A stretch of DNA of 64,000 bases, from positions 1-64,000 of the forward strand of contig NZ_CAMYMD010000026.1 of assembly GCF_947259555.1 (NCBI RefSeq), in the 5' to 3' direction. Within the stretch, counting starts at the first letter, position 1. Each line of letters starts with the position of its first letter. Origin of the DNA: an uncultured Roseovarius sp. (GTDB lineage: Bacteria; Pseudomonadota; Alphaproteobacteria; Rhodobacterales; Rhodobacteraceae). Under the pieces are notes generated by a model that made no database searches, was not told the DNA's origin, and was given only the letters and a program-made list of their open reading frames with translations. The position numbers and the translations under genes are program-made. Positions 1 to 8,869 of the stretch are shown one piece after another.

Positions 1-33
1 CAATGAAACATCTAAACCAACATAGTGGCTCAT
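1..33 (-). CDS. IS110-family transposase, N-terminal fragment cut by window edge
   Basis: The minus strand starts ATG at position 33 and reads MSHYVGLDVSL before the window ends. This is the canonical opening of IS110-family DEDD transposases, where the Asp of GLDVS is the first catalytic acidic residue. A good Shine-Dalgarno (AAGGAGA) lies about 6 bases upstream of the ATG. It resembles the start of the second IS110 copy at 15478 (MEYYAGLDVS) but is not the same element. Only 11 codons are visible, so whether the gene is intact cannot be judged. Confidence 0.75.
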   Translation of the reverse strand, partial: MSHYVGLDVSL

Positions 34-359
34 GGTCGTTCTCCTTACGGCTTTTGATTGGTGAGGCTGATACTATCAGACCTCGTTCGCCATCGGAGAG
101 CGACCACCGCGATCACACCATGTCATTCGCTGCGAGTTCGAAGCAGCGAGACTGACAAGTGCAGAGCGGACATCTGTATATCTACTCGAATGCACCGCTG
201 TAAGTCGGTTTTGAGCCAAGGTTTGCTGCTCTGCTCACAAAATGTGTCACCTTTCGAAACCCTTGCGCTTGCATGCAATAAAGAGCGAAGGCGTCATGCC
301 AACACCCATGTTGCCTCTGTTCTGCGACCCTATGAAACGTGGCGACCTAGAGGCATATG
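34..359. other. Gene-free flank; probable left end of the IS110 element
   Basis: No convincing coding sequence is seen in these 326 bases; the open frames lack RBS and protein-like composition. The stretch lies 5' of an IS110 transposase start, which in the IS110 group is where the non-coding end and bridge RNA lie. Visible structure: a perfect palindrome CTGATA-C-TATCAG at 67-79, and a hairpin CGCTGC/GCAGCG at 128-133 and 143-148 with a 9-base loop. The outer boundary of the element cannot be placed from one end. Confidence 0.4.
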
Positions 360-1169
360 TCAGGGCTCGTCGACCTCGAACACAAAGTCGCCGTCGTACA
401 TCTTGTTGTTTATTGCGGCTACGATGTCCTGGCGTAGCGACGGATCGTCCGGTCGGAACAGGCCGGTCTGGGCAAGTGCGCGGCGCAGGTTAATTTCAGT
501 TCCCAGAAATTCCATCGCCACACGCGAAGCGCCCGGCTTACGCCCTCTGCGCAACGGGCCGCCGGTCTGAATACCCATCAGAAAATCGATCCTCTGGCGA
601 TAGCTGGGATAAAGCGTCATTTGGGTGACAGAGTTCAATTCCTTCGTCTCATACTCGAATACCTGGATTCGCTCGGCAAGTTGGAAGACAACGCCTTCGT
701 ACTTGTTGTTGCCTGTCCATTGCCTGGTGTCGGGATCGCGCAGAACCTCAATATTCTTGAAGTATCCGCGGTTCTCCCGGATCACGATCCGCGCGAGCGA
801 GCGGATGATGCAGGCCTTGTTCCCGAAAGAATAAAAGTGCCTGAAGTAATAGCCGGAATATCGATCGATCGGCTGCGCCCGCGCAAAGATGCGGTCGAGA
901 TGCCGCAGCGGAAGATCGACTTGTGCCTTTTGCATCGGCCTGTCGCGCAGCCCGACCAGCTGCTCCAGTCGCTCGGTCTCCATGAGCATCTCCGACTGGG
1001 TGACCCCAAAGAAATTACACAGCCTGTGCATGTTGTGACGAGATGGGCAAACCTGCCCGCTAAGATACTTGTTAAATTGCTGACGATTGATCCCGATCTG
1101 ACGACATACCTCGGAAATTGACGGGTAGTGATCACAGAGCATTGCGAGATTTTTCGGAAAGCTGGACAT
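360..1169 (-). CDS. Helix-turn-helix transcriptional regulator (XRE-like N-terminus)
   Basis: This 269-residue protein has an N-terminal Cro/XRE-like helix-turn-helix at about residues 12-62. Its recognition helix region reads INRQQFNKYLSGQ, followed by RLCNFFGV as in XRE proteins. The remaining 200 residues match no sensor domain I recognise. It is transcribed away from the hydrolase/ABC transporter cassette at 1280-10290, which makes it the likely local regulator of that cassette. By eye its GC content is lower than that of the genes to its right. The ATG at 1169 is the first plausible start. Confidence 0.7.
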   Translation of the reverse strand: MSSFPKNLAMLCDHYPSISEVCRQIGINRQQFNKYLSGQVCPSRHNMHRLCNFFGVTQSEMLMETERLEQLVGLRDRPMQKAQVDLPLRHLDRIFARAQPIDRYSGYYFRHFYSFGNKACIIRSLARIVIRENRGYFKNIEVLRDPDTRQWTGNNKYEGVVFQLAERIQVFEYETKELNSVTQMTLYPSYRQRIDFLMGIQTGGPLRRGRKPGASRVAMEFLGTEINLRRALAQTGLFRPDDPSLRQDIVAAINNKMYDGDFVFEVDEP

Positions 1170-1279
1170 GCTCTATCGCAACATGATGCACAAATAGTGT
1201 CAACCTGCGATAAACAGCGAAATAGCGCGGTGTGTTTTTCTCACTTAGGCTGATCTCGTGGGAGAACCGGAGTGACTTC
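1170..1279. promoter_or_regulatory. Divergent promoter region with candidate operator
   Basis: This 110-bp region separates the HTH regulator from the hydrolase gene. It contains a perfect 7-base inverted repeat, TATCGCA at 1174-1180 and TGCGATA at 1206-1212. The half-site centres are 32 bases apart, about three helical turns. That geometry suits cooperative binding by a dimeric regulator, but the assignment to the adjacent HTH protein is inference. The downstream start at 1280 is preceded by GGAG. Confidence 0.4.
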
Positions 1280-3292
1280 ATGCGGAATGCGCTGAGCGAG
1301 ATTGAGGAAATACACCACGTCGAAATCCCGATGCCGGATGGTTGCCGCCTTGGTGCGCGCATATGGCGTCCGCGTGACGCGACGCAGGACCCGGTTTCCG
1401 CGATCCTCGAATACCTTCCCTACCGCAAAAACGACTTCACTGCGGCGCGCGATGCAACGATGCAGCCTTACCTTGCGGCGCATGGCTATGCGGTCGTGCG
1501 GCTCGATCTTCGTGGCACGGGCGACAGCGAAGGCCTGATGGCCGACGAGTATCTGCCGCAGGAATTGCAGGACGGCTACGATGCGATCGCATGGATCGCG
1601 GCGCAGGACTGGTGCGATGGCAATGTCGGAATGATCGGCATCTCGTGGGGCGGGTTCAACGGACTGCAGATCGCTGCCTTGCAGCCGCCTGCTCTCAAGG
1701 CAGTCGTCACATTGTGCTCAACCGATGATCGCTATGCTGATGACATTCACTACATGGGCGGATGTATTCTGGGTGAGCAGATGCCCTGGGCCGCTGTTAT
1801 GTTTGCGCGCAATACGCTGCCGCCCGATCCGGACAATGTCGGAGACAGATGGCTGGACATGTGGACCGAGCGGCTGCAAGGCAGCGGACTCTGGGCGAAG
1901 AGCTGGTTTCAGCATCAGACCCGCGATGACTTCTGGAAACACGGCTCGATCTGCGAGGATTGGTCTAAGGTCAAGGTGCCGGTCTATGCCGTCTCAGGCT
2001 GGGCTGACGGCTACTGCCGCACCGTCTTTCGCATTCTGGAAAACTTGCAGGGGCCTAAAAAGGGTCTCGTCGGGCCCTGGGCACACCGCTATCCGCATAT
2101 CGGAGAACCGGGGCCCGCGATCCACTTCCTCAAGGAAGAGCTTCGCTGGTGGGACCAATGGTTGAAAGGTGCCGACACGGGCATCATGGACGAGCCACAA
2201 CTACGGCTCTTCATGCAGGATTGCGTGCCGCCAGCAGGTCACTATGCCGAGCGGCCCGGACGCTGGGTGACAGAGCCATCTTGGCCCTCCGAGAATGTTG
2301 CCCGAACCGCGTTCTACCTTGGATCTGATGGATCACTGGGGCGCGAGACACCGCCCGCCCGCGACGTGCTCAGCCATCGCTCCCCGTTCTGGGTTGGCAT
2401 GGGATCCGGAAGATGGTGCGGTTATTCCCAGCCGGGCGATGCGCCGGTGGATCAGCGCCGAGACGATGCAGGTAGCCTGTGCTTTGACACGGAGCCCTTG
2501 TCAGCGCCGCTTGAATTCGCGGGCGATGCGAATGTGCATCTCAAGGTGTCTGTGGACCGGCCGGTCGCACAGCTTGCTGCGCGGTTGTGCTCTGTCGATC
2601 CCGAAGGGCGCTCGACGCGGGTGTCGTTCGGTGTCTTCAATCTTACACATCGGGGCAGCCATGAGGCCCCAGAGGAGCTTGAGCCCGGCAAGATCTACGA
2701 CATCGTTATCCCGATGAAGCACGTGGCGCAGAAGATCGGAGCGGGCTACTGCCTGAGGCTGGGCCTTTCGACAAGCTATTTCCCGATGATCTGGCCCGCG
2801 CCGGACGTTGTGACCGCCAGGATCCACACGGAAGGCAGCTTTCTTGAGCTGCCGCTGCGCGCACCATCGCCCGAAGATGAACGCTTGGCTCCTTTCGAGC
2901 CCGCTGTCAGCGCGCAACCGCTTGAAAAAGAGACATTGGCCCAAGGTGATAACTGGATTCGCATCACCGAGGACGCGGCGACAGGTGAGCATGTATTCGA
3001 TGTGGCGGACGGTGAAGGCGTCGTGCGCGTCGCCGGCAACGACATCACGATCACCGAGCAGGGGTATGAGCGGCACGTGATCACCGCGGATGACCCTCTG
3101 TCTGCACGAGCGACGGCGGACTGGACGATAGGCCTGTCGCGCGGCGATTGGAGCATGCGGTCGCAGACGCATACCGAGCTGACGTCGGAGCGTGATAGCT
3201 TTCGCATTCGGGCGTGGATGCGGGTCTGGCACAACGACGAACTGATCGCAGAACAGGATTGGGACGAGAGGATCGGCCGCACACTCGTCTGA
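1280..3292 (+). CDS. CocE/NonD-family alpha/beta hydrolase
   Basis: A 670-residue serine hydrolase of the CocE/NonD type (X-Pro dipeptidyl-peptidase S15 fold), a family that includes cocaine esterase and cephalosporin acylases. The nucleophile elbow GISWGG places the catalytic Ser near residue 122. EYLPYRKND near residue 44 carries the oxyanion Tyr. GWADGYCR and GPWAHRYPH supply the likely Asp and His of the triad. The C-terminal part has the jelly-roll domain usual for the family. An ATG 48 bases upstream is in frame, but the start at 1280 has an RBS and begins at family-like sequence. There is no signal peptide, so it is probably cytoplasmic and acts on material imported by the downstream ABC transporter. 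The substrate (peptide, ester or amide) cannot be read from sequence. Confidence 0.85.
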   Translation: MRNALSEIEEIHHVEIPMPDGCRLGARIWRPRDATQDPVSAILEYLPYRKNDFTAARDATMQPYLAAHGYAVVRLDLRGTGDSEGLMADEYLPQELQDGYDAIAWIAAQDWCDGNVGMIGISWGGFNGLQIAALQPPALKAVVTLCSTDDRYADDIHYMGGCILGEQMPWAAVMFARNTLPPDPDNVGDRWLDMWTERLQGSGLWAKSWFQHQTRDDFWKHGSICEDWSKVKVPVYAVSGWADGYCRTVFRILENLQGPKKGLVGPWAHRYPHIGEPGPAIHFLKEELRWWDQWLKGADTGIMDEPQLRLFMQDCVPPAGHYAERPGRWVTEPSWPSENVARTAFYLGSDGSLGRETPPARDVLSHRSPFWVGMGSGRWCGYSQPGDAPVDQRRDDAGSLCFDTEPLSAPLEFAGDANVHLKVSVDRPVAQLAARLCSVDPEGRSTRVSFGVFNLTHRGSHEAPEELEPGKIYDIVIPMKHVAQKIGAGYCLRLGLSTSYFPMIWPAPDVVTARIHTEGSFLELPLRAPSPEDERLAPFEPAVSAQPLEKETLAQGDNWIRITEDAATGEHVFDVADGEGVVRVAGNDITITEQGYERHVITADDPLSARATADWTIGLSRGDWSMRSQTHTELTSERDSFRIRAWMRVWHNDELIAEQDWDERIGRTLV

Positions 3293-3354
3293 CGTATAGG
3301 TGGGCGCCCCCGCCTGACCGAAGAAAACACCAAGGCCCAACGGGAGAAAACAAG

Positions 3355-4905
3355 ATGAAACGGACTATGACGACCAGACGGACTTTCCTTGCGTCCTCAG
3401 CCGCGATCAGCGCCACGGGTTTTGTGCTCGGAAGCGCCAACATGCTTCGTGCGCAGGAAGGCAAGGTCCTGAACCTCAGGCTCGACGGCGACAACCAAAT
3501 CCTCGACCCCGGCTACATGGTCGGCGGGACCGAGATCGAGGCGCAAAAGCAGTGCCTGCCTTTCCTTGCCGAATATGTGCGCGACGGCGATGCCTTTACC
3601 TGGCAGCCGACATCCTACGTCACGCGGCTGGAATATGTGGACGACACACATATCGAATTCGAACTGACGCCAAGCCTGATGTGGTCGAATGGCTACGGCA
3701 CCCTCAAGGCCTCTGACGTGGCGTATTCCTATGACCGCATGAAAGAGAGTGAATGGTCGGGTTATTTCGACGCGCTTGACCGGGTCGAGGTGACGGGAGA
3801 GTTGACCGGAACGTTGGTCCTGTCGTCCCCGTTCGCGCCCTTCATCATGGTAACGCTCTGCCATGGGCCGGGTGCTATCGTCTGCGAGCAGGCGGTCAAG
3901 GACGCAGGGGGGCGGTTTACGACCGAGTTTCCCGCAGTTTGCGGGCCTTATACCTATTCGGCGACACCGGGCCAGCGCGCGGTTTTTGACCCCAACCCCG
4001 AATGGACCGGGCCCGCACCCGGTTTCGAGCGTGTGGTTCTGCAGGTCATCACTGAGGTTCAGGCGGCTGAGCTTGCTTTCGAGGCCGGCGAAGTCGATTG
4101 CACGGAACTTGGTCCGGATGCACTGGCGCGCTACACTCAGAACCCGCCGGAAAACACCGCCGTTACCACGGCGGGCGAATTGCAGTACATGTGGATGGGC
4201 ATGAACACCGAGCACCCGAAGCTTCAGGATATCCGCGTGCGGCAGGCGATCCAACACGCGGTGGATGTCGATTCGATCATCGCAGGCGCCTACGCCAACA
4301 CATCCAGCAAGTCGAATGGCATCATCTGTCCCGGATTGATTGGCCACCGCAGCGAGGCCTCCTATAGCTATGACCCTGAGCGCGCGCGTGCGCTCTTGAC
4401 CGAGGCCGGCGTGGATAGCCTGCAAGTCACGCTGCGCACTCAGAACTGGCAAGAGCGGCTTTTGGCGGCGCAGATCATTCAGGCCAACCTCGCCGCTGTC
4501 GGCATCGAGGTGGAAATCCTGCCCATGGAGAGCGGACCGTTCTGGGAAATGGGCATGGAGGAGGCTGGCGACACGTGGCAGGAGCTTGAGCTTTGGCTCA
4601 TGCGTTTCGCTACGGTGCCCGATCCCTACGAGGCGACGCAGTGGTTTATTTCTGAGCAGGTCGGCGTCTGGAATTGGGAACGCTGGACCGACGAGGAATT
4701 TGATCGCCTCTATCAGGAGGGCCAGGCCGAAACAGACCCCGATGCACGCGCGGAGATCTACACGCGGATGCAGCAGATCATGGACGACACCGGCGCTTAT
4801 GTCTGGATCAACCACGAACCCGAGGTCTATGCGCATCGCACCGACATCTCGATTGATGCAGCCCCCTCGGGAGAGCTGAACTACCGCAACTTCGCACAGG
4901 TGTGA
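3355..4905 (+). CDS. ABC transporter substrate-binding protein, family 5 (peptide type)
   Basis: A 516-residue periplasmic solute-binding protein of the oligopeptide/dipeptide/nickel family (SBP_bac_5). The N-terminus has a twin-arginine-like signal (TRRTFLASSAA, then a hydrophobic stretch ending LRAQ), so export may be by Tat. Family features include the KASDVAYSYDRM segment and the late RQAIQHAVDVDSI segment. The upstream in-frame extension to 3214 is rejected because the ATG at 3355 has a GGGAG RBS and gives the signal peptide. It is the first transporter gene, 62 bases after the hydrolase and 61 bases before the first permease. Confidence 0.88.
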   Translation: MKRTMTTRRTFLASSAAISATGFVLGSANMLRAQEGKVLNLRLDGDNQILDPGYMVGGTEIEAQKQCLPFLAEYVRDGDAFTWQPTSYVTRLEYVDDTHIEFELTPSLMWSNGYGTLKASDVAYSYDRMKESEWSGYFDALDRVEVTGELTGTLVLSSPFAPFIMVTLCHGPGAIVCEQAVKDAGGRFTTEFPAVCGPYTYSATPGQRAVFDPNPEWTGPAPGFERVVLQVITEVQAAELAFEAGEVDCTELGPDALARYTQNPPENTAVTTAGELQYMWMGMNTEHPKLQDIRVRQAIQHAVDVDSIIAGAYANTSSKSNGIICPGLIGHRSEASYSYDPERARALLTEAGVDSLQVTLRTQNWQERLLAAQIIQANLAAVGIEVEILPMESGPFWEMGMEEAGDTWQELELWLMRFATVPDPYEATQWFISEQVGVWNWERWTDEEFDRLYQEGQAETDPDARAEIYTRMQQIMDDTGAYVWINHEPEVYAHRTDISIDAAPSGELNYRNFAQV

Positions 4906-4911
4906 TTTTAC

Positions 4912-4941
4912 GCCCGTGCCGCCCTTTCGGGTGGCGCGGGC
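4912..4941 (+). promoter_or_regulatory. Strong stem-loop between binding-protein and permease genes
   Basis: A 13-bp stem (4912-4924 with 4929-4941, two G-T wobbles) closed by a TTTC tetraloop lies 6 bases after the binding-protein stop. No T-tract follows it. Stem-loops at this place in ABC operons commonly stabilise the 5' mRNA, so that binding protein is made in excess over the permeases. Partial termination is the alternative. Confidence 0.65.
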
Positions 4942-4966
4942 CCTGACCGAGGGGTGATCCTGCGCC

Positions 4967-5908
4967 ATGCTCTCTTATCTCGCGAAACGGCTGACCCTTT
5001 CGCTGATCGTGGTTGCACTGGTTCTGCTGCTGCTGTTCGGCATGCTGTACATGATCCCGGGCAATCCGGCGATCCTTGCGCTTGGCACGCGGGCAACGCC
5101 TGAGGCGATTGCGGAATATTCTGCGCGCATGCGTCTGGATGAACCCGTGGTGATGCAGTTTTTGATCTTTGTGGGCAACGCATTTCACGGCGATCTGGGC
5201 ACTGACGTCTTCTCGGGACGTCCCGTGACCGAGGTCATCGGCGAGCGTGTCGGGTTCTCGATGGCCCTGATCTTTTCCGGCATGGGATGGGCTATCCTTC
5301 TGGGTATCCCGCTGGGATGCCTCGCGGCCGTCAGGCCGAACAGCTGGATCGACCGCGTTACAGGTGTGTTTTCAGTCGGGACCATCGCGATTCCGTCGTT
5401 CCTCGTCTCGATCTGGGCGATCCTGATCTTTGCCATCCAGCTGGGCTGGCTACCGGCGATTGGCGCGGGTGAGCCCGGGGACATCGGTGACCAGCTGAGC
5501 CACCTGATCCTGCCGGCCTTTGCCATCGGGCTCGGCTGGGTCGGCTATCTTGCCCGTATGGTACGTGCCTCGATGCTCGAGGTGCTGAGCGAGCCCTACA
5601 TCCGCTCGGCGCGCGCCTTCGGCTTGCCGCCCCGCAAGGTGACGGGCTACGCGCTACAGGTGGCGATACTGCCGACGATCACGGTGATCGGCATGGGCTT
5701 CGGCGGCCTCATATCCGCAGCGGTCTTTGCCGAGATCATTTTCGCGCGCCCCGGCGTGGGCAAGATGATCTTCGATGCGGTATCCGACCGTAATTTTCCA
5801 ATCCTGCAAGGCGGCGTTCTTCTGGCAACAGGATTTTACATCCTCGTTGTTCTGCTCTCCGACCTTCTCATTGCATGGTTTGATCCACGTGTCCGACAGT
5901 CGCTCTGA
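4967..5908 (+). CDS. ABC transporter permease, DppB/OppB type
   Basis: A 313-residue inner-membrane permease of the DppB class. It has an N-terminal membrane helix, a periplasmic segment, then five further hydrophobic segments. The cytoplasmic EAA-type coupling loop is around RSARAFGLPPRKV, and the conserved C-terminal segment is FAEIIFARPGVGKM. It would pair with the DppC-like protein that follows to form the importer channel. The last 20 bases overlap the start of the next gene. Confidence 0.9.
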   Translation: MLSYLAKRLTLSLIVVALVLLLLFGMLYMIPGNPAILALGTRATPEAIAEYSARMRLDEPVVMQFLIFVGNAFHGDLGTDVFSGRPVTEVIGERVGFSMALIFSGMGWAILLGIPLGCLAAVRPNSWIDRVTGVFSVGTIAIPSFLVSIWAILIFAIQLGWLPAIGAGEPGDIGDQLSHLILPAFAIGLGWVGYLARMVRASMLEVLSEPYIRSARAFGLPPRKVTGYALQVAILPTITVIGMGFGGLISAAVFAEIIFARPGVGKMIFDAVSDRNFPILQGGVLLATGFYILVVLLSDLLIAWFDPRVRQSL

Positions 5909-6803
5909 TCCCCCGCTGCCGCCCGCTCCCGCTCTCGACGCGCGGCGCGAATCCGCGCGGCGCGAGCGGGGCGACAAGCTCATGCGGTTCCTGGCCAACT
6001 GGCAGGGGATGGCGGGGCTCGCGCTGGTGATCCTCTTTGTCGCCAGCGCCATCTTTGCGCCCTGGATTGCGCCGTATGATCCGAACGCGATGGACATCCC
6101 TGCCAGGATGTCACCGCCGGGGTGGGCCCATCTTGCCGGGACCGACCAGTTGGGGCGCGACACGTTCTCGCGTATCCTGCACGGCGGCCGCATAGCGCTG
6201 ATGATCGCGGCCCTCGGCGTGACCGCGTCACTGGTCATCGGTCTGGCGCTGGGCATGATCGCGGGCTATGGCCCGCGCTGGCTGGACAATCTGCTGCTCA
6301 TGCTTTTCGACGCGGTGCGGTCCTTTCCGACAATCATCCTTGCGCTGGCCACCGTCGCGCTCACCGGGCCCAGCCTTGGCGTCGTGCTTGCCATCGTCAT
6401 CATCACTACGATCCCGAGCTACGCGCGCGTCGCCCGTACCGCGACGCTTGCCCTGCGAAATACCGAGTTCATCCTCGCCGAGCGCGCGCTTGGCGCATCG
6501 ACGCTGCGTATCATGTGGCACCATGTCATGCCGAACGTGATGGGCCCGCTCCTGATTCTTGCGGCGATGGAGGTGCCCGTGGTGGTCACGATCGAAGCGG
6601 GCCTCAGCTTTCTCGGCCTTGGCGTGCGCCCGCCGCAGGCAAGCTGGGGCACGATCCTCAACGAGGGTTACCTTGTGATCCGCGACGCGCCATGGATGGT
6701 CGTCGCCGGAGGCATCCCGCTGATCCTCACGACACTCGGCTTCACCTTCCTTGGCGAGGCTCTGCGCGATATATTCGATCCGCGGATGGGGCGGGGGCGC
6801 TGA
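5889..6803 (+). CDS. ABC transporter permease, DppC/OppC type
   Basis: A 304-residue permease of the DppC class, partner of the upstream DppB-like protein. It shows the DppC hallmarks: a short charged cytoplasmic N-terminus, a first helix, the APYDPNAMD periplasmic motif, the LGTDxLGRD-like segment AGTDQLGRDTFSR, and the coupling loop RALGASTLRIMWHHVMPN. I chose GTG 5889, which overlaps the upstream gene by 20 bases and gives the usual 30-residue N-terminal tail. ATG 5982 is a possible shorter start. The longer frame from 5775 lies inside the upstream gene. Confidence 0.85.
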   Translation: MSDSRSDPPLPPAPALDARRESARRERGDKLMRFLANWQGMAGLALVILFVASAIFAPWIAPYDPNAMDIPARMSPPGWAHLAGTDQLGRDTFSRILHGGRIALMIAALGVTASLVIGLALGMIAGYGPRWLDNLLLMLFDAVRSFPTIILALATVALTGPSLGVVLAIVIITTIPSYARVARTATLALRNTEFILAERALGASTLRIMWHHVMPNVMGPLLILAAMEVPVVVTIEAGLSFLGLGVRPPQASWGTILNEGYLVIRDAPWMVVAGGIPLILTTLGFTFLGEALRDIFDPRMGRGR

Positions 6804-6805
6804 GG

Positions 6806-8869
6806 ATGGAGACGCTGCTCGACATTCGCGGCCTCTCGGTTGATTTCAAAACCTCTCGTGGGCGCGTCAAGGCCCTGCGCGACGTGAGTTTTCCGGTGCG
6901 CAAGGGGCGCATTGTGGGAATCGTGGGCGAAAGCGGCTCGGGAAAAAGCACCGTATTGTGGTCGATCCTTGGCCTGCTGGCGGGCAATGCCGAAGTCATG
7001 GGCGGAGAGATTGGCTTTGAGGGTGGCGACCTCCTGCAGCTCGACGCGGCGGGTTTGCGCGCCGCCCGCGGCGAGAAGATTAGCGTCGTCTTTCAGGATC
7101 CCATGACATCGCAGATCCCGGTGCTCCCCTATGCGCGCCAGATGGCCGACATCCTTTATCGCCGCAAGGGCATGTCGGCGAAGGATAAGCGAGACAAGGC
7201 AGTGGACATGCTGCGCCGCGTCGGCATTCCCGACCCCGAGACGCGGATCGACGCCTATCCGCATGAGTTCTCTGGCGGAATGCGCCAGCGAGCCGGCATC
7301 GCCATGTCGATGCTGACCGGGCCGAACCTTCTGCTTGCTGACGAGCCGACCACCGCGCTTGACGTGACAATGGAGGCTCAGATCATCGCCCTGATGCGGC
7401 AGCTGCAATCCGAGTTCGACACGACGATTGTCGTGGTGTCGCATAATCTGGGCCTGATCGCCGAGCTTTGTGACGACGTGGTGGTGCTTTACGCGGGCGA
7501 AGTGGTCGAAACCGGGGCGGTGCGCGACATCTTTCACAATGCGCGCCATCCCTACACGCGCGCCCTGCTTGAATGCGATCCGGCACGTATCGAGGATGTG
7601 TCGCGCAAGCTGCCGGTGATCGCGGGCGATATTCCCGATCTGACGGGCGAGCTGGCCGGGTGCATCTACGCGGGCCGCTGTCAGCGTGTCATGCCGGACT
7701 GCCACACACTTGTGCCCCCGGTCGTCCATCGAGGAACTGGCATTGCGCGATGCCACCTTCTGGAAGGTCCGCTCGCCGATCCCGACTGGCCACCGCCTCT
7801 TGACGTGGCGACGGTGCCCACAGAGGCCGGGACGCCGGCGTCCGCCAAACGCCCCGCGCTGGGAGCGCCGCTGCTTGAGGTCCGCGATCTCAATGTCCGC
7901 TTCCAAACCATGGGCAACCTACGGGCGCGTCTGAACGGCGTGACAGACCCTTTCGTGGATGCGGTTCTTGACGTCAGCCTCAGCGTCCGGTCGGGCGAAA
8001 CGGTGGGCCTTGTCGGCGAAAGCGGATCCGGCAAGACAACGCTGGGACGCGCGATCCTGAACCTGCTGAAGGCTGACGGTGGCTCCGTTCATTTCGACGG
8101 GCAGGAGATTTCGGCCATGGACGAGCGGAAGTTCAAACCGCTCCGGCGCGACATGGCGATGATGTTTCAGGATCCTGTCGGATCCCTGTCGCCGCGAAAA
8201 TCGGTGCGCGCGCTCATAACCGAGCCGCTGACGATCCACGGCATCACGGGCGTCGATCTCGATGCGGAGGCCGGGCGGCTCGCCGATATGGTGCGCCTTC
8301 CGCATGCCTTTCTCGCGCGCTATCCCCACGAGTTGTCAGGCGGGCAGGCGCGGAGGGTCGGCGTGGCGCGGGCCCTTGCGCTGAACCCCCGGCTGATCAT
8401 TGCCGACGAGCCGACGGCGGGCCTCGATGTATCGGTTCAGGGCGAGATCCTGAATCTCATGGCGGACCTGCAGGCGGAGCACGGGCTGAGCTATCTGGTC
8501 ATCACGCATAACCTGCCCGTGGTTCGACATATCGCCGACCGCATCGCGATCATGTATTTGGGCCGCATCGTGGAGGAGGGGCCGACAGCCGACATCTTTG
8601 CCCATCCCGCGCATCCCTACACCCGCGCGCTTGTCGAGGGCGTGCCAAAGCCCGACCCGGACCAGCGCCGCGCCGAGGCTGCGGCCATCCGGGGGGAGGT
8701 TCCAAGTCTGATCCGCCGTCCGGCTGGCTGCGATTTCGCGACCCGCTGCCCCTGCGTGCAGGACGCCTGCCGCATCGCCAAGCCGCCCCATGTCCAGATC
8801 ACCCCGGACCACGGGCACGCGTGCCTCTATCCGCTCAAGCGGACCAAGCAGACAACTGAGACGACATGA
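6806..8869 (+). CDS. Fused double ABC ATPase, DppD-DppF type
   Basis: A 687-residue protein with two complete nucleotide-binding domains, equivalent to DppD and DppF fused. Domain 1 has Walker A GESGSGKST (41-49), signature SGGMRQR (about 156) and Walker B LLLADEP (about 175). Domain 2 has Walker A GESGSGKTT (404-412), signature LSGGQARR and LIIADEP. Each domain is followed by the Cys-containing oligopeptide-transporter extension (CIYAGRC and CDFATRC). Start ATG 6806 sits three bases after the permease stop region with a GAGG RBS; the longer in-frame opening at 6122 overlaps the permease and is rejected. It powers the importer encoded upstream. Confidence 0.92.
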   Translation: METLLDIRGLSVDFKTSRGRVKALRDVSFPVRKGRIVGIVGESGSGKSTVLWSILGLLAGNAEVMGGEIGFEGGDLLQLDAAGLRAARGEKISVVFQDPMTSQIPVLPYARQMADILYRRKGMSAKDKRDKAVDMLRRVGIPDPETRIDAYPHEFSGGMRQRAGIAMSMLTGPNLLLADEPTTALDVTMEAQIIALMRQLQSEFDTTIVVVSHNLGLIAELCDDVVVLYAGEVVETGAVRDIFHNARHPYTRALLECDPARIEDVSRKLPVIAGDIPDLTGELAGCIYAGRCQRVMPDCHTLVPPVVHRGTGIARCHLLEGPLADPDWPPPLDVATVPTEAGTPASAKRPALGAPLLEVRDLNVRFQTMGNLRARLNGVTDPFVDAVLDVSLSVRSGETVGLVGESGSGKTTLGRAILNLLKADGGSVHFDGQEISAMDERKFKPLRRDMAMMFQDPVGSLSPRKSVRALITEPLTIHGITGVDLDAEAGRLADMVRLPHAFLARYPHELSGGQARRVGVARALALNPRLIIADEPTAGLDVSVQGEILNLMADLQAEHGLSYLVITHNLPVVRHIADRIAIMYLGRIVEEGPTADIFAHPAHPYTRALVEGVPKPDPDQRRAEAAAIRGEVPSLIRRPAGCDFATRCPCVQDACRIAKPPHVQITPDHGHACLYPLKRTKQTTETT

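Noticed and set aside
58-570. Plus-strand frame of 170 codons at the left
   Set aside because: It spans the IS110 flank and the antisense of the HTH gene, and has no RBS and no recognisable segments.
6122-6805. Upstream extension of the double ATPase frame
   Set aside because: It lies fully inside the DppC-like permease in another frame; the ATG at 6806 has an RBS and begins the ABC domain.
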